Shown in pieces: positions 1 to 11,293 of a stretch of 64,000 bases of DNA. The DNA comes from Magicicada septendecula (Eukaryota; Arthropoda; Insecta; Hemiptera; Cicadidae): positions 23,688,620 through 23,752,619 of the forward strand of contig CM068373.1 of NCBI GenBank assembly GCA_034769895.1, given 5' to 3'. Positions within the stretch are counted from its first letter, which is position 1, and every line of letters starts with the position of its first letter. A program made the translations under genes and the position numbers. The notes beneath the pieces were generated by a model, which was not told the origin of the DNA, ran no database searches, and saw nothing but the letters and a program-made list of their open reading frames with translations.

Positions 1-1937
1 AATTGTTTATATAAGTGCTAGTAATTAATATTTGATTGTATGTATGAATTTATATAAAAGGGACTATAGATGCCTAACAGACATAACCACAGGTAGAACA
101 GTTTACAATAAAAGGCCTAATAGGCAAACCTACTATATAAACACTCATAACATAAAGATTAGGTGCATCAATTAATAATAATTAATAAATACGCTATGAA
201 GAGCTAGAAAAAAAAGAAAAACATTAAATTAATAATAATATTTAATAAAATTTATACAAATTATAATAATACCATAATGCCATAATATCGATTGGTAAAA
301 TATAATATCGAAGGTGGATTAAATATAATAAAAAAGAAAAAAAGCGGACTTATATCAAAAAATCAGTAGAATATGTGTATAAAGTAATAAACCAACTATC
401 GGTAAAGTTACATCCCGATAGGACAGCAAATTGATAAAGAATAGATAAAAAATATATGAAAGAAACACTATATAGTCAAAACATGTGGAAGGCAGAAATT
501 ATTATATGTTGCTAGGGACGAAAAAATAAGAAAAAGAAGTTGTTGATTTTGAACAAGACAAGAATTGCTTTGGGATAAACTGAAAGTGATGAGATTAAAA
601 ACCCAAGAATAATTTATTTAATTGTAATATTCTAAATTACCAGATACTATTATAAAAATACAAAATTCTAATGACAATATTTACGTCTACTACCGATGCA
701 GATATACAAAAATAACACTACAATATGAAATGATAATAGAGAGTAAATAATTGAAGTCTACAAGAAAGAACTTGGACTGTCCCATATCCGAAGGGAATTG
801 ATGAGATATTAATCAAATAGAAAGAATTAACAGTAACACAACTCATAATATTCACAACACCAAAAAATTATAACCTTGCAATTACACGGAACAACACTAA
901 TTGCTTCAATCGAAAGAAGAACTGATTTGGATCCTGGCGGTGCAGAAGAAACATCAATCGGGCTGTAGATCAATCCACAAGCTGTATTCCGACGTGGACA
1001 GGACAAGAATTACTTTTATTAAACCGAAGACAGAAAACCGTACTGCATAACCATTCAAAACAGTAAATTTAGCGATCAACCGCCTACACGATTTGCTTCG
1101 TTCGAGTCTGGTAAATTATATTATATTAATCATACTAAATACACAACACATAAATTTTGTAAATCTTGCATTCTTATCTATGTATTTTTAGTCTTCCCCA
1201 CAGTTACAAGAACCTTCACACCCTGAAATAAATTAAATACAAATCAAAACATAATATATAACCAAATATAAATAAAGGATTAAAATAATCAACAATCGAT
1301 ACCTGAAGTCTATAGTCCAAGCATATGTTAATTAGCACATATCTTATTTAATGTGAATTAAGTAAACAAATAAAGAACCTTTATATATTTGTCAATTCTT
1401 GTTATTTGGAGTATGGTTAGTGAACTGGGAACAAAAAAGTAACTGAATAAGTATAGAATAAATGGTTAATATAAACATCGAAATAACCTATAAGTTTCGT
1501 TGAGCCGATACTACAGCGCTTATAGCGGAATTATCTGACACCAAAGAGGGAGCGTAAAATTACAAAATTAGACAGATCTCTCTTCAAGGTATAATAGGGT
1601 TGGATGAAATTGTAGAATAACTATTAAGTTGTTTAAGTTCTAGGCACACTAACACTGATAATTATTAAAGAGTTAAGTTAATATTAATTAATTACATCCA
1701 TATATTCCACAACTCCAAATATCTCCGAGATTTATATAATTAAAGTAATACAAAACAAATTGACAAATAAAACAGTGGGGTTTTAAGGAGAGGTAACCCG
1801 TTTATCTACAATATTATATTTTACAATAAATTATATAACATATTTTATATACACATACAAAAACATTATGTTTAGTCTACATACAAAACAGCTGTTTTGA
1901 ACAATTAATTTAATAGTTTTGAACTTATTAATTACAT
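1..1937. other. A-rich intergenic DNA, no gene recognised
   Basis: This stretch is strongly A-rich on the plus strand and has stops in all frames. I see no transposon ends, RNA gene or recognisable protein. It is probably old repeat or intergenic sequence. Confidence 0.5.
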
Positions 1938-1975
1938 CTGATGATGATAGTTATATTGCTATCGAAACTTTTGTA
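1938..1975 (+). ncRNA. Hammerhead-ribozyme-like motif (isolated)
   Basis: The core CTGATGA (1938-1944) is followed by one extra T, then GATAG and CTATC, which form a 5-bp stem around an 8-base loop. GAAAC follows, then TTTT and GTA. Read as a hammerhead, the conserved GAA is followed by a minimal stem III (AC/GT with a TTTT loop), and the cleavage triplet would be GTA. The extra T before stem II is not canonical, and only about 2 bp of stem I are visible next to the core. The match to the Penelope-type ends elsewhere in this window suggests a remnant of such an element. Activity is unproven. Confidence 0.45.
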
Positions 1976-2147
1976 ATTTAGAAAATATAAAAATATTTTC
2001 TTGTTAAACTTGTTTTATTATTAATAATCATATATAACTGCATTGTTTTATATAAAAAATAGGAATAATCAATAAGTGTATTAATTTAACCAACCAAAAT
2101 GTATTTCTTCAAGTGTAGTCAGCTACAAAGCTGTTACCTTGAAAAAT

Positions 2148-2169
2148 AAACACACACACACACACACAC
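2148..2169. repeat. (CA)n microsatellite
   Basis: A short run of CA dinucleotides about 22 bp long, followed by unique AT-rich sequence. Confidence 0.9.
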
Positions 2170-2548
2170 GACTCCATAATTTGTATTATAAGAAAAAAAA
2201 AGTTTGTTGAAATATATATTTTAAGAATAAACTATAAGGTTTAAGTACTAATTAAGTGTGCAGCGCAATACAAAGTAACACTCAAGATATTATAATAGCA
2301 GAACAACGTTGTAAGCACTAGGAGTACATGCAGATGCACAAATGAGCGGCATTTGTAGCAGAAACGTAATGCTTAGTGCAGCTTAAAATAAAGCTGTATT
2401 ACTCTACCTCATTCTACGTTCCTAACGCTAATAAAACCGCACCGCGCAGTTGCTACTCTCGTTAGCATTCAGCTACTTCGCTTCACGGAAGTGATTATAC
2501 CGGAAACTGTCAGTTTAATAACTGCAATGTGTACTGGTGGTACTTGTG

Positions 2549-3591
2549 TACTTTATGGTGGTCGGCAACCTTGGTGAAAGTAATGTGCGCAGAACGCTGT
2601 TTTTTGTAAGTGTAACGGCACGTCTCACTGAGAGCGTAAATGTTGATGCGTTTTCAAACCATTTACCGTGTAGGCCTGTATTTTATTTAATTATTTAGTT
2701 TGTATCATTACTAGTGTTTAGTTTGGGACTCTGACGTGTGCTAAATAATCTAATTACATTTTAAATTTAATTTAATATTGTCTGTGGTTGTGTTTTCAGA
2801 TATCATGTTTTATTAAACTAAATTTTATTTTGCTTAAAATATTGGTACTTTTACAGTAGCTTACATTTTATTTCATTACGTAATAAGAAAAAATGCCTCC
2901 TATTAAACAGAAGTTAGGTAAAAAGATTGTGCACCGGGAAGTTATTTCTAATATGTGTAAGATTATGGAAGGTGAAAAAAATGGAATTAGTATTCCACTA
3001 AAAAAGATTCAAAATCGAACAGCGTCAGCAACAGGAGTTTCTGAAAGAACGATCCGCCGTATTACAGTAGTACAATAATTTGTATAATTTTGTATTAAAT
3101 GCAAAAATAATTAATAGACTCGATTTTATGTGGTATTTTACTTAAATTGTGCCTAATTTTATCCATGGTTACGTATATCTTACCCAATTTTTCCGTTTTG
3201 GTTATATTTTAGCAACACTTGCATAAAGCATATTTTTGGTCATTTTAAATTAATATTTCTCTATTTCTTTTATTAGTATTTATACGATGGTTTCTGCTTT
3301 ATACAAGTTACTATTTATTACTTACAATATGTAACAAATAACATTGTTGTGGTATTACAAATACATATTTTGATACAATTTAGAATAATACTGAGCAAAA
3401 TTTTAAATGGTAGTTAGTTGAATGAAATCCGGAAATGTTAACAATGTGTACAACCCGAGTTGTAATAATTTAAAGTTATGGGCACGCATGAAGCCGGCTG
3501 TAGCAACAGTAAGAAGTATTACAACTGAGCACAGTGAGTCACACTAATACCCCCACTTTTCGCGCAGCTATGGAGCGGCCACCGTAAAGTA
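2549..3591 (+). mobile_element. Possible small Tc1/mariner-like DNA transposon
   Basis: The two ends carry an inverted 16-mer (TACTTTAYGGTGGYCG) that matches at 14 of 16 positions, both differences being transitions. TA at each outer edge would fit a Tc1/mariner target-site duplication. The unit encloses a short ORF with a helix-turn-helix of the kind that precedes DDE transposases. The unit is 1.04 kb and no catalytic domain is visible, so it would be a deletion derivative. The repeat is short and could be chance. Confidence 0.35.
2893..3078 (+). CDS. Short helix-turn-helix ORF, transposase N-terminus-like
   Basis: A 61-residue ORF starting MPPIKQKLGK. It is basic, and its C-terminal third reads TGVSERTIRRI, which has the pattern of the recognition helix of a homeodomain-like helix-turn-helix (a hydrophobic and polar helix followed by S-x-R-T-I-x-R). 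Such N-terminal domains bind the terminal repeats in Tc1/mariner and IS630-type DDE transposases. There is no DDE catalytic domain downstream in frame. The ORF may be the first exon of a spliced transposase or domesticated gene, or a truncated remnant. It lies inside a possible terminal-inverted-repeat unit. I do not recognise the exact gene. Confidence 0.4.
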   Translation: MPPIKQKLGKKIVHREVISNMCKIMEGEKNGISIPLKKIQNRTASATGVSERTIRRITVVQ

Positions 3592-3711
3592 ACGCGATTG
3601 TAGTACTGTTTCCGTGCAACAAAGCGACACTGTTACTTTCGTAGTGGAAGCCGTCAACCCATACGAAAAGGGTTAGTCACTTCTATCAGAGCACAATTAT
3701 GATTGTAAATA
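3592..3711. other. Spacer between two transposon-like units
   Basis: About 120 bp without a recognisable feature. Confidence 0.4.
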
Positions 3712-3968
3712 GAGTAAACTGCCGATTATCAGCTAGCGGTTTATCCGTGTTGCGGATTATCCGCGGATTTTTTTCATAAACGGAAATCAGTTTTAGGTGA
3801 ACAATAAATCTTTTGTTTCACTAACCTGAATACGCTAGCTTATTAACTAATGTCAGCAATATTGTTTAAAATTATATATAAGTTATGTGAAGGCATGCCC
3901 AAGGGACGGAATGTGTCAATTCGTATGCTTGCGGTGATCCATTACTGAACCCAAGTTCTCCGGGGCAT

Positions 3969-3995
3969 GTGAACGTGGGAGACGTTCACTCGCCT
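3969..3995 (+). other. Strong hairpin followed by a T run
   Basis: GTGAACGT and ACGTTCAC form a perfect 8-bp stem around a 5-base loop (GGGAG). A short TCGCC follows, then six T residues. The arrangement resembles an RNA polymerase III transcript end, but the upstream 100 bp match no small RNA I recognise. Confidence 0.35.
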
Positions 3996-4186
3996 TTTTT
4001 ATAGGTCTATATAACTTTTGTACCTATATAGGTACTAACTTAGGTGATACACCGATGACACACATTAGAATATTTATTAGCACAAGGTTTTCTAACGAAA
4101 TGTCATGTCGCGTGACTTGTATGTATATATATACTGCATTTAATATTTATAATTAAATTTACCACAAGATGTTATTTTTCCTTTTT

Positions 4187-4224
4187 GGAACATGTTTCGA
4201 GAGTTCCCGTCCTCTCATCCTCAG
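4187..4224 (-). ncRNA. Hammerhead-like motif, left arm
   Basis: Reading the minus strand: CTGAGGA, an extra T, GAGAG, a loop, CTCTC, GAA, the palindrome ACATGT, then T and CC. The GG just before the core can pair with CC after the cleavage position as the start of stem I. Confidence 0.5.
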
Positions 4225-4317
4225 CCTTTTGTGATCCTGTGTCTGGTGAAGTATTAACATTAATAGCATCCAGCAACCAACACACAAATACTTCACCAGA
4301 CACAGGATCACAAAAGG

Positions 4318-4355
4318 CTGAGGATGAGAGAACGGGAACTCTCGAAACATGTTCC
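4318..4355 (+). ncRNA. Hammerhead-like motif, right arm
   Basis: Mirror copy of the motif in the left arm: CTGAGGA (4318-4324), T, GAGAG (4326-4330) paired with CTCTC (4339-4343), GAA, ACATGT (4347-4352), T, CC. Confidence 0.5.
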
Positions 4356-4555
4356 AAAAAGGAAAAATAACATCTTGAGGTAAATTTAATTATAAATATT
4401 AAATGTATTATATACATCAAGAAACGGACTCTAGCAGAAAATGATTGAATATATCAATACTGCTATCTGTCAATATCTCGCTTAACACGCTGTTTTCACG
4501 CGGTCATTTCATGAGCGTTTTAACGGGTTTTTACTGTACTGGTTTATTTCAAGTA

Positions 4556-5034
4556 TCAGATACATACATACATCCTCGGCGCTACAGCCCAGTCCGGGCC
4601 CTGGTCTGCCCACTGATCTCTACTCCCGGTCAATGTCCACCAGTTTGCTGCACCCAGCCTCACCGCCTCCTTACCAACCTGGTCCAGCCATCTTGTACGC
4701 GGTCTTCCCCTCCTTCTCCTTCCCATCGGCAAATAATTCATGATTTTTTTGGGGGAATTCTATCCTCCGTCATTCTCTGCACATGTCTGGCCGAACGTAA
4801 TCTGTTAATTTGTATGAATTGCACGATCGGGATATCTTTAAACCGTTCGTACAACTCTCGATTATGCAGTCGCCTCCAAATCTCGTTTTCCTTCACAGGG
4901 CCGTAGATTCTCCTCAGTATCTTCCTCTCAAACACGGCTAGTTTCTGCTCATATAATTTTTTTAGCACCCAGCTTTCCGAGCCATACTTCAGGACTGGTC
5001 TGATCAAGCTCTTGTAGAGCATGCTTTTGTCTCT
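4556..5034 (-). pseudogene. Non-LTR retrotransposon 3' end (RT C-terminus)
   Basis: The minus strand encodes the end of an RTE/HmRTE-type endonuclease-reverse transcriptase. From 5022 it reads YKSLIRPVLKYGSESWVLKK, then LAVFERKILRRIYGPVK and a decayed W..R.N.EL block. A frameshift near 4740 leads into GRRRRGRPRTRWLDQV. The endonuclease and the catalytic RT palm are missing, so the copy is 5'-truncated, as is usual for target-primed insertions. The element ends in ATGTATGTATGT, a simple-repeat tail. It lies inside the pogo-like shell. Confidence 0.8.
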
Positions 5035-5209
5035 TTACTTATTAATTTTGATTTAAAATGTTTCACTAATCCGTAGTATCAGATAGTTCAAATAATTAAT
5101 TTCAATTACGTTCTGCCTTTATTTTTACATATTGTGGATTATTGGCGGAATTCAGTTATCCGCGGCGAACCCACGACCCAATTTCGCCGACAATCGGGAG
5201 TTTACTCAT

Positions 5210-8200
5210 ATATTGTAGCATGACAGATAATCCACATAAATCAATTACTAAATGATCATTAATAAAACTCAAGTATATGGAATATCCAAAAAGATCCAAA
5301 TAAAAATCAATTAAAAAGCACTATAAATTATTATAATAACAAGAAAAGTAAGCATAAAGAAAAAATCTACAACTAATATATTATACTACAAATTAAAAAC
5401 CCAGAAAACTAAAATTTGAATAACAATATTACCGAGGTAGGATAGAAGCAGGCAATGAAGATACCCAGACCAAATGAACTGACAAAGAAAACAGACCAGA
5501 GTAAACAAAAGAGTATAAAAAGAAATGGTACTGAAGAACCAAGAACGAAGAAAGAAGAAATCTGTAATAAACCAATATACTGAATAACTAGAGACCAGTG
5601 AAGCTCAAATAGAATAAAGGAAGTGAAACTCGAACAATACCCAATAGAAACCCCATAGGGAGAAAACCAAAAAACCCCAAAAATAAATGAATGTCCCAAA
5701 AGAAAGTATAACACCCCAAAAAACCATATACTAATGTAAAACTGATAAAAACCAAAAGTGTTTAGAGTATTAAGTAACAGTGCACCCAAAAAAGTTATTG
5801 TATAGTTTTTATAGACAAATCTTAACAGTCCCCACATGGTTAAATATTTCATATTGTAAAACTATAAAAGGACTAGTGATAATATCAATAAATAACCAGG
5901 GACAAGTGCAAGTTATTAAATATAATCAATAAACTTTGAAAAGGTATATGAATTACCGTGCAAGTAAATAACTTTAAGTGTTTTTGAACAGTATCATGAT
6001 AATAGTTACTCAATTAATATGGTGAAGGAGCAAGGAATACTCTTGCTAATGAAATGCCACTGATTTTATTAGAACATTCCATAGAATGAATAATATAAAC
6101 AGATAGCTTGTGTTTAGCATTAAGTGACGGGGAATACATCCCTAAAATTGGGAAATACAGATCAGACTCTAAATAAATAGTTTTAAGAAGAGGTTGAACA
6201 TTTAATGGAACAAATATGTTATGTTCCTAGTTCCAAACATTAACTATATAAACAAAATTTAGTATTGAGCAGTATTGTAGTTGTAAAATGTTATTTTGTT
6301 ATTAATTTAAATTGGGAATACAATATCTAAATGTAGATACCATTCCTATATTATAAAATGTTTTTATTATGTTACTGTGTGTAATCAGTACACAAAAAAA
6401 GGTAAATAGTAATAGATTTAATAGTAAATAAGTGTTATATTTTAATTGTAAAATCAATATTCAATGTTATAATAGTCAAGGAACAAACTGTTAATAAATT
6501 ATATAAGAATAGAAAGTCAGAAAAGGGTACAAACTAACTATATTAGTAAAGACTTTGCAAATAGCAACAGGTCAAATCTAGGCCAGATAGTAAATTTAGA
6601 CTTCAGAATAATTGACAAATCTAGTCCTATAAACCAACTAAACTGATAATATTTATGTAAGATAAACCCACCATATAGTAATACCATGTAACTAATACTT
6701 TATAAAGATAGGGTCAGCAGATAAGTAAAATTAGAAATAAAAATGGAATGGACTAACTAACATTATCAGAGGAGGAGTCATAGATAAATGAATTGTATTT
6801 AAAAACAATAATTAATAAACTAAATTGCAAGAAATTAAGTAAAAATAGACAATTATATCAATTTCAGATTCAATAGAATAATAATTATATCAGAGAAAAT
6901 GGCTATTATCTGCTCAGAGACAGGAAACACATATTTGAACATGCTTTCCAAAATGTAAGAAATATAACTTTTTTAAATGAAAACTTTGTAGAACTATATT
7001 AATTAGTATCAAAATGAGCAAAATGGAATAAAGAAACCTAATATGTATTTAGTATTTCATACAGTTAATTAAAAACGAAAATATTTTCCGAGTATAATGT
7101 ATTCAAATAAAATGTATCGGAAATTAAGATAATTTGAAACAATGTATAATATATATTAAATTGGCTAAGATTTTCAGGAGACGAAGGAAATGAGAACAGT
7201 TCATTATTATCCGTTGAAGAGTGTACTTAAACGAGATCGTTGTTTTATATAACCTATGAATGGCGTCTTATAATTGAACCGAGTTGGTGAAAAATTTTTA
7301 TAAATTTTTAAATTGAATGTTTTAACTTGTGAACCGGTGAAAATAAACAATGAACAGTGTATCACCAATAAACAGAACCACACACGCCTAATTAATTAAA
7401 ATAAAACCAATACAATAAAATTTACAGACGAACAAACCAGGTTAAACTCGACACGTATAGACAAAGTAAAATAGACATAATCACAACAATTTACACCAAG
7501 TGAACTATTAAACAATACACCAGTGACACTCAATTAACTCCAGAACCATTATACACAATTGCTGAGATCATTTAAACGGAGAAAAGTACATCTTTATTTG
7601 AAACAAATATTTCGTCGAGGTTAGACGTTCCACTGCGCATGATCAGGTCGGCCATTTTGATTCGTCGCCGTTCTTACCACAGCAAGGTAGCGAATTTCTA
7701 GACTGCATTTGGTTTGAAATAATTATTATATAACTTTATTTATCAATTATAATATTGTATTTGTTAGTATTAAGGCATTTATCATTGTAAGTGTTATACT
7801 TTCCTGTCCATACCCTTCTCTGGCTATTCTTAAATAATCGTTCAAAGAACTATATTTTTATATATAATCAATGTAAACTTTTTTATCGACCGGCCCTGAG
7901 TGAGTCGATACTGCTGTGTAATATCGATTCTTACCGATAACTTAAATAATTTGTTAATAAAGTTTCTGTTTATGCAATTTGGATTTAATTTCTATTTGAA
8001 TACTTAACGAAGAAATTAATCGAGAACTCAGACTAACCGGAAGGCGGTACATACGAAATAACGAACGCCTCGAAGAAGAAGAAGAAGGGAGCCGTCTTTC
8101 GACTAGGACTGGAGTTAACCAGATTGTCATCAAGTGAATTTACAGAAAGTGACACTACTACACTAATAAACATAATACCATTCAATTTCTAAACACAAAC

Positions 8201-8553
8201 AATAACCACGATTATTTTTTAAATATTAGGAATATAAATTACACAAAAAATATTTTTCAATAACAACAACAAAATTTGTTTTTGAAATAAAAGTTTTTTT
8301 TTATTTCAAATTATTTTAACACCATTATTACAGATTTTATTTTGTAACCACAAGAATTGTTACAATATACATAGGTTATAGGCTATTCCGTGCATACTGT
8401 GATTAAAAGATTAGTACTCTGATGACACACTCGTGCTTCAAATTAATTACAATTAATTTCACCGTGGTTCTACTAATAAAGACAAACATCACATTCGTAA
8501 GTACAGAATCTTGTACAGACATAACCGCATCGTAGTTCGGTGGTCTAGAAGAT
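5210..8553. other. AT-rich stretch without a supported gene
   Basis: The plus strand is A-rich to about 7.6 kb. A 147-codon hydrophobic ORF on the minus strand (5409-5852) is explained by that bias and is not called. From 7.6 to 8.1 kb the sequence is less biased and has an AATAAAG signal near 7957 and a GAA run near 8079, perhaps a decayed retroelement end. Nothing else is recognisable. Confidence 0.4.
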
Positions 8554-8561
8554 CTAATATC

Positions 8562-8937
8562 CAGGGCCGGGCCCAGCGCTTCCGACGCCCTGTGCAGTGT
8601 TTATGAGTGCCGCCCCCCCTATTTTAACTCTGAACACATTCACTCACACTAGACCTACTCTAAAGATACGGCGATTGCCTTCAAATGAAGACTAGGAATG
8701 TGTGCACTCATTGTCAGGTTTACGTTCTCTAGTTCACGCGTTTTCGACTCTTCGTTAAACTCCGCTGACTTTATACAAAAAGTAATTCTTACTAATCTTA
8801 CATATTGTGATGAAAAATTAAGTGAATAATTTTATTTTTTCCTCAATTTCAAAACTGAACATCCCTGAATCTGCCGCCCATTAATATTTGCCGCCCAGGG
8901 CGGTGGCACGGTTCGCCCCTGCCCGGAGCGGGGCCTG
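8562..8937. mobile_element. hAT-like MITE
   Basis: A 376-bp element starts CAGGGCCGGGCCCAG and ends CCCGGAGCGGGGCCTG, giving imperfect CAGG-type terminal repeats. It is flanked by 8-bp direct repeats, CTAATATC (8554-8561) and CTACTATC (8938-8945), which match at 7 of 8 positions. CAGG-type ends with an 8-bp duplication are diagnostic of hAT. It is GC-rich at both ends (runs of CCGCCC and GGGCGG) and AT-rich inside, with no ORF. Confidence 0.8.
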
Positions 8938-8945
8938 CTACTATC

Positions 8946-9540
8946 TCAGAAGACGACACTCTCAGGGACAGTTCTATTATATTGCACTGCAGGATAAATT
9001 TAAATGTACCATCCCATCCTAAAAATTACAAAATTCTTTTCGTAGTTCACAATTTTGTTTGTTGTTAATTACGTCGGATGTTTTACTTTAAATGTATATG
9101 TTAAAAGTGTAGAATTATATAGTTTTACATACAATTATTTACTTTTATCTAATCAAGTTAAGTTCAGTGATGAAATGGTTATCATTTTGCATTGAATTTA
9201 ACTTTGACTCCTAAATAATATAAGTTGATTTTATGGTCAGGTGTTATTATATTCCCTCAGGGGGGTCCTTTTAACTCCTAACGTATATTTGAGTCATGTT
9301 TTTTTTATGGCTAAACTTGGTAAATAACGACTATTTAAACCAATGGATTGTTTAAGCACATTCGACCAATGAATTTACAAATAGTTTGTAGTAAGTATCT
9401 GCGTTTACATGTTTTGATATCTTTCATATTTTTTCTAGATTCTTTACAAACAGATTATGGCTTTTATGAAGCCTATGGGTTAAAAATCTTTTAACACAGG
9501 AAACCGTTTATGTTATGTTTCACCCGCTAGTTCGAACTAA
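8946..9540. other. No feature seen
   Basis: AT-rich sequence with stops in all frames. I recognise nothing in it. Confidence 0.4.
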
Positions 9541-9549
9541 TAGTAAACT

Positions 9550-10310
9550 GCCAATAGTCTTCTTCTTCTTGGCGTTACAATTCTCAGTCGAACCTTACAC
9601 TCCGTAATCATCCGCTTAAATTTTTCCCTGTCCTTGGCGAGGATATCCATCGTTTTATTTTAAGAAAATTATCTGTATCCCTCGCCGCTGCGTCAATCCA
9701 GCCATGCTTGGGTCTTCCGACAGGCTTTCTATCCTCGATTTGACTAGGTACTCGGTTGTCTTCCATCCTAATGATAAGTCTTGCCCATTGCAATCTATGC
9801 ATTCGGATGGTGGTGGCCAGATCATTGTCTTTATGTAACTTGTATAGTTCCTTATTGTGACGTATTCTCCACATCCCATTTACTTGCATTGGTCAATGGG
9901 ATGGTCAATGGTTAATTCTCCTCAAAATTCTCCTTTCTAAGATATTGACTATGTTAGCGGCTTGTTTGTTCAGAGTCCAAGTCTCGCTGCCATACGTTAT
10001 CACCGATCTAATCATAACTTCATATGACGTGACCTTGGACTGATGGTGGATATTCTTTGTATTGAATATAGTTGTTAACGAAGCATATGCTTTATTTTCG
10101 GCCTCTATCCTTTTCCTTATTTCGTTTATTTCTTCGTTTTCTTCTGCAATCCAACGTTCCAAATATTTAAACCGATTAACTATTTCCAGGTTTAGTGGTT
10201 CGATATCAAACTGTTCAGGTTTCCTAATTTCCCTTCGAGTGGTGATCATAACCTTTGTTTTATCTGTCAATAATAGCCGTTCTTTCAAGTTCTGACAGTC
10301 TTCATACACT
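9550..10310 (-). pseudogene. Non-LTR RT C-terminal fragment
   Basis: Minus-strand ORF 10309-9905 reads LLLTDKTKVMITTR, then RFKYLERWIAEENEEINEIR, then IRSVITYGSETWTLNKQ and NILERRILRRI. These are the thumb and linker blocks of RTE/CR1-like retrotransposon pol proteins (YLG.., VLTYGSETW, FERKILR). The frame breaks at a local duplication of GGTCAATGG near 9890-9910 and resumes as W.IR.NKELY...RLQWARLIIRMEDNR and GRPKHGWIDA (9889-9608). The catalytic palm and endonuclease are absent. A GAA-type tail lies near 9563, complementary to TTCTTCTTCTT. Confidence 0.85.
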
Positions 10311-10344
10311 GGATGCTACTTTGTCATTAGTAAAATATCGTCGT

Positions 10345-11010
10345 CGTCGTCGTCATCGTCATCATCATCTTCAAGGATTAAACCAAGGATGGTTTGTTCC
10401 GATCTCATATAGGCAAAGATTACAGCTGGTCACTCCAGCGCTTCCTCGGACGTGCCACACCTCTCCGTCCCCTTGGATTATAGTTTCATAGTTGTTTGGG
10501 GATGCGGCAGTCATCCATTCAGCAAAGATGTTCCCACAAATTCAGCTGATACTGGGCGATCCTGTCGAGTATACTCATAATATTGAGCTCCTGTCGTATA
10601 CCTGTGTTTCTTCTATGATCATGGAGAGTATACCCTGCCACGTGCTTGATTTCAGGCGCTTGGATGCGACTGGCCTGGACTTTCGTTAAAGTCTAATTCC
10701 CGCACATAAGGTTGAACTTATGCAACTTATTCACAACGTCGTTGCCTGCATTATAAGACACACTCTATCCCAGGTATTTAAAACTGCTAACTTGTTCCAG
10801 GACAGTACCATCTATAACAAGCCGTACGGGATCAGTTCCACGAAAAGAGATCACCTTGGTTTTAAGTGTGTACATATTTGCAACCCAGAGTCTTTGCAGA
10901 TTCGATTTAACAAATGTATACCCACATGAAATCTGTTTTCAGAATCCGAAAATACAGCCCGATTGTCCGCAAACAACAAACTGTCAATTGTTGAGTGACC
11001 ACCAATCATA
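10345..11010 (-). pseudogene. Non-LTR RT palm-to-C-terminus fragment
   Basis: The minus strand from about 10985 shows a decayed catalytic block, LLFADNRAVFSDSEN (normally FADD). Then come TKVISFRGTDPVRLVIDG and LEQVSSFKYLG, followed by broken INNKLHKF-like and RRELNI..IXXR..W..H blocks. It ends near 10400 in a GRRGVARPRKRW-like motif. In-frame stops and frameshifts are frequent. The 3' tail is GAT/GAC trinucleotides (10340-10370). A sister copy of the 3' end lies at 13808-14045. The short plus-strand ORFs here are artefacts. Confidence 0.75.
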
Positions 11011-11038
11011 GAATGTTCTGGAAGACACATCTGCCAGT

Positions 11039-11040
<2 letters not shown>

Positions 11041-11094
<54 letters not shown>
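11041..11094. repeat. (CT)n microsatellite, tail of a non-LTR copy
   Basis: About 26 CT units. On the minus strand this is a (GA)n tail directly after the end of the RT fragment at 11095-11290, so it probably began as the 3' tail of that retrotransposon. Confidence 0.8.
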
Positions 11095-11095
<1 letters not shown>

Positions 11096-11290
11096 ATGGC
11101 ACTACAGCCCTTGTTGGGTCCTTGGCATCCTTCAATTTCCCCCCCCCCATTCTCTTCTGTCGGTAGCCATCCTCCTCCGGGAACGCAACTTCAGTATTTC
11201 TTTCGGATCCTCATTCACCGCGTCCTCACCTCTTCTCGTCGGTCTTACCACTGGTCTACTAGTACATAGTAAAACTGCAATCTGTGGAAA
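11095..11290 (-). pseudogene. Non-LTR retrotransposon 3' terminus
   Basis: The minus strand reads ILKLRSRRRMATDRREW, the decayed form of the C-terminal motif LG.RNWR..AQDR..WR of RTE-like pol proteins. It ends GGGCTGTAGTGCCATTGG, then (GA)n. The same ending with other tails occurs at 53.9 kb and 4.57 kb. Only the last about 200 bp of the element are kept. Confidence 0.6.
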
Positions 11291-11293
11291 ACG

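Larger units (their letters stand above)
4130..4414. mobile_element. Penelope-like foldback (palindrome)
   Basis: Two arms of about 128 bp (4130-4257 and 4285-4414) are near-perfect reverse complements around a loop of about 27 bases. The outer ends (TTTAATATTTATAATTAAAT and its complement) are shared with the GIY-YIG-encoding unit at 12.3 kb, which ties this copy to Penelope-like elements. Each arm carries one hammerhead-like motif. The only ORFs inside are by-products of the palindrome. The right edge continues into CATCAAGAAACGGACTCTAGC-type sequence, which also occurs at 26.1 and 26.97 kb. Confidence 0.7.
3712..5207. mobile_element. pogo/Tigger-like nonautonomous shell
   Basis: The left end reads GAGTAAACTGCCGATTATC. 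The right end, on the reverse strand, reads GAGTAAACTCCCGATTGTC. This is the style of the pogo/Tigger terminal repeat (CAGTAnAC..CGATTATCCG), and both ends also carry subterminal GGATTATCCGCGG-like sequence. TA lies outside the left end and within one base of the right end. No transposase is present. The interior holds a Penelope-like palindrome (4.13-4.41 kb) and a non-LTR RT fragment (4.56-5.03 kb), both presumably later insertions. Confidence 0.5.

Noticed and set aside
5409-5852. 147-codon minus-strand ORF rich in Phe, Leu and Ile, looking like a membrane protein
   Set aside because: The plus strand is A-rich here, so the minus strand is T-rich and yields hydrophobic codons by composition. 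No motif or homologous pattern is visible.
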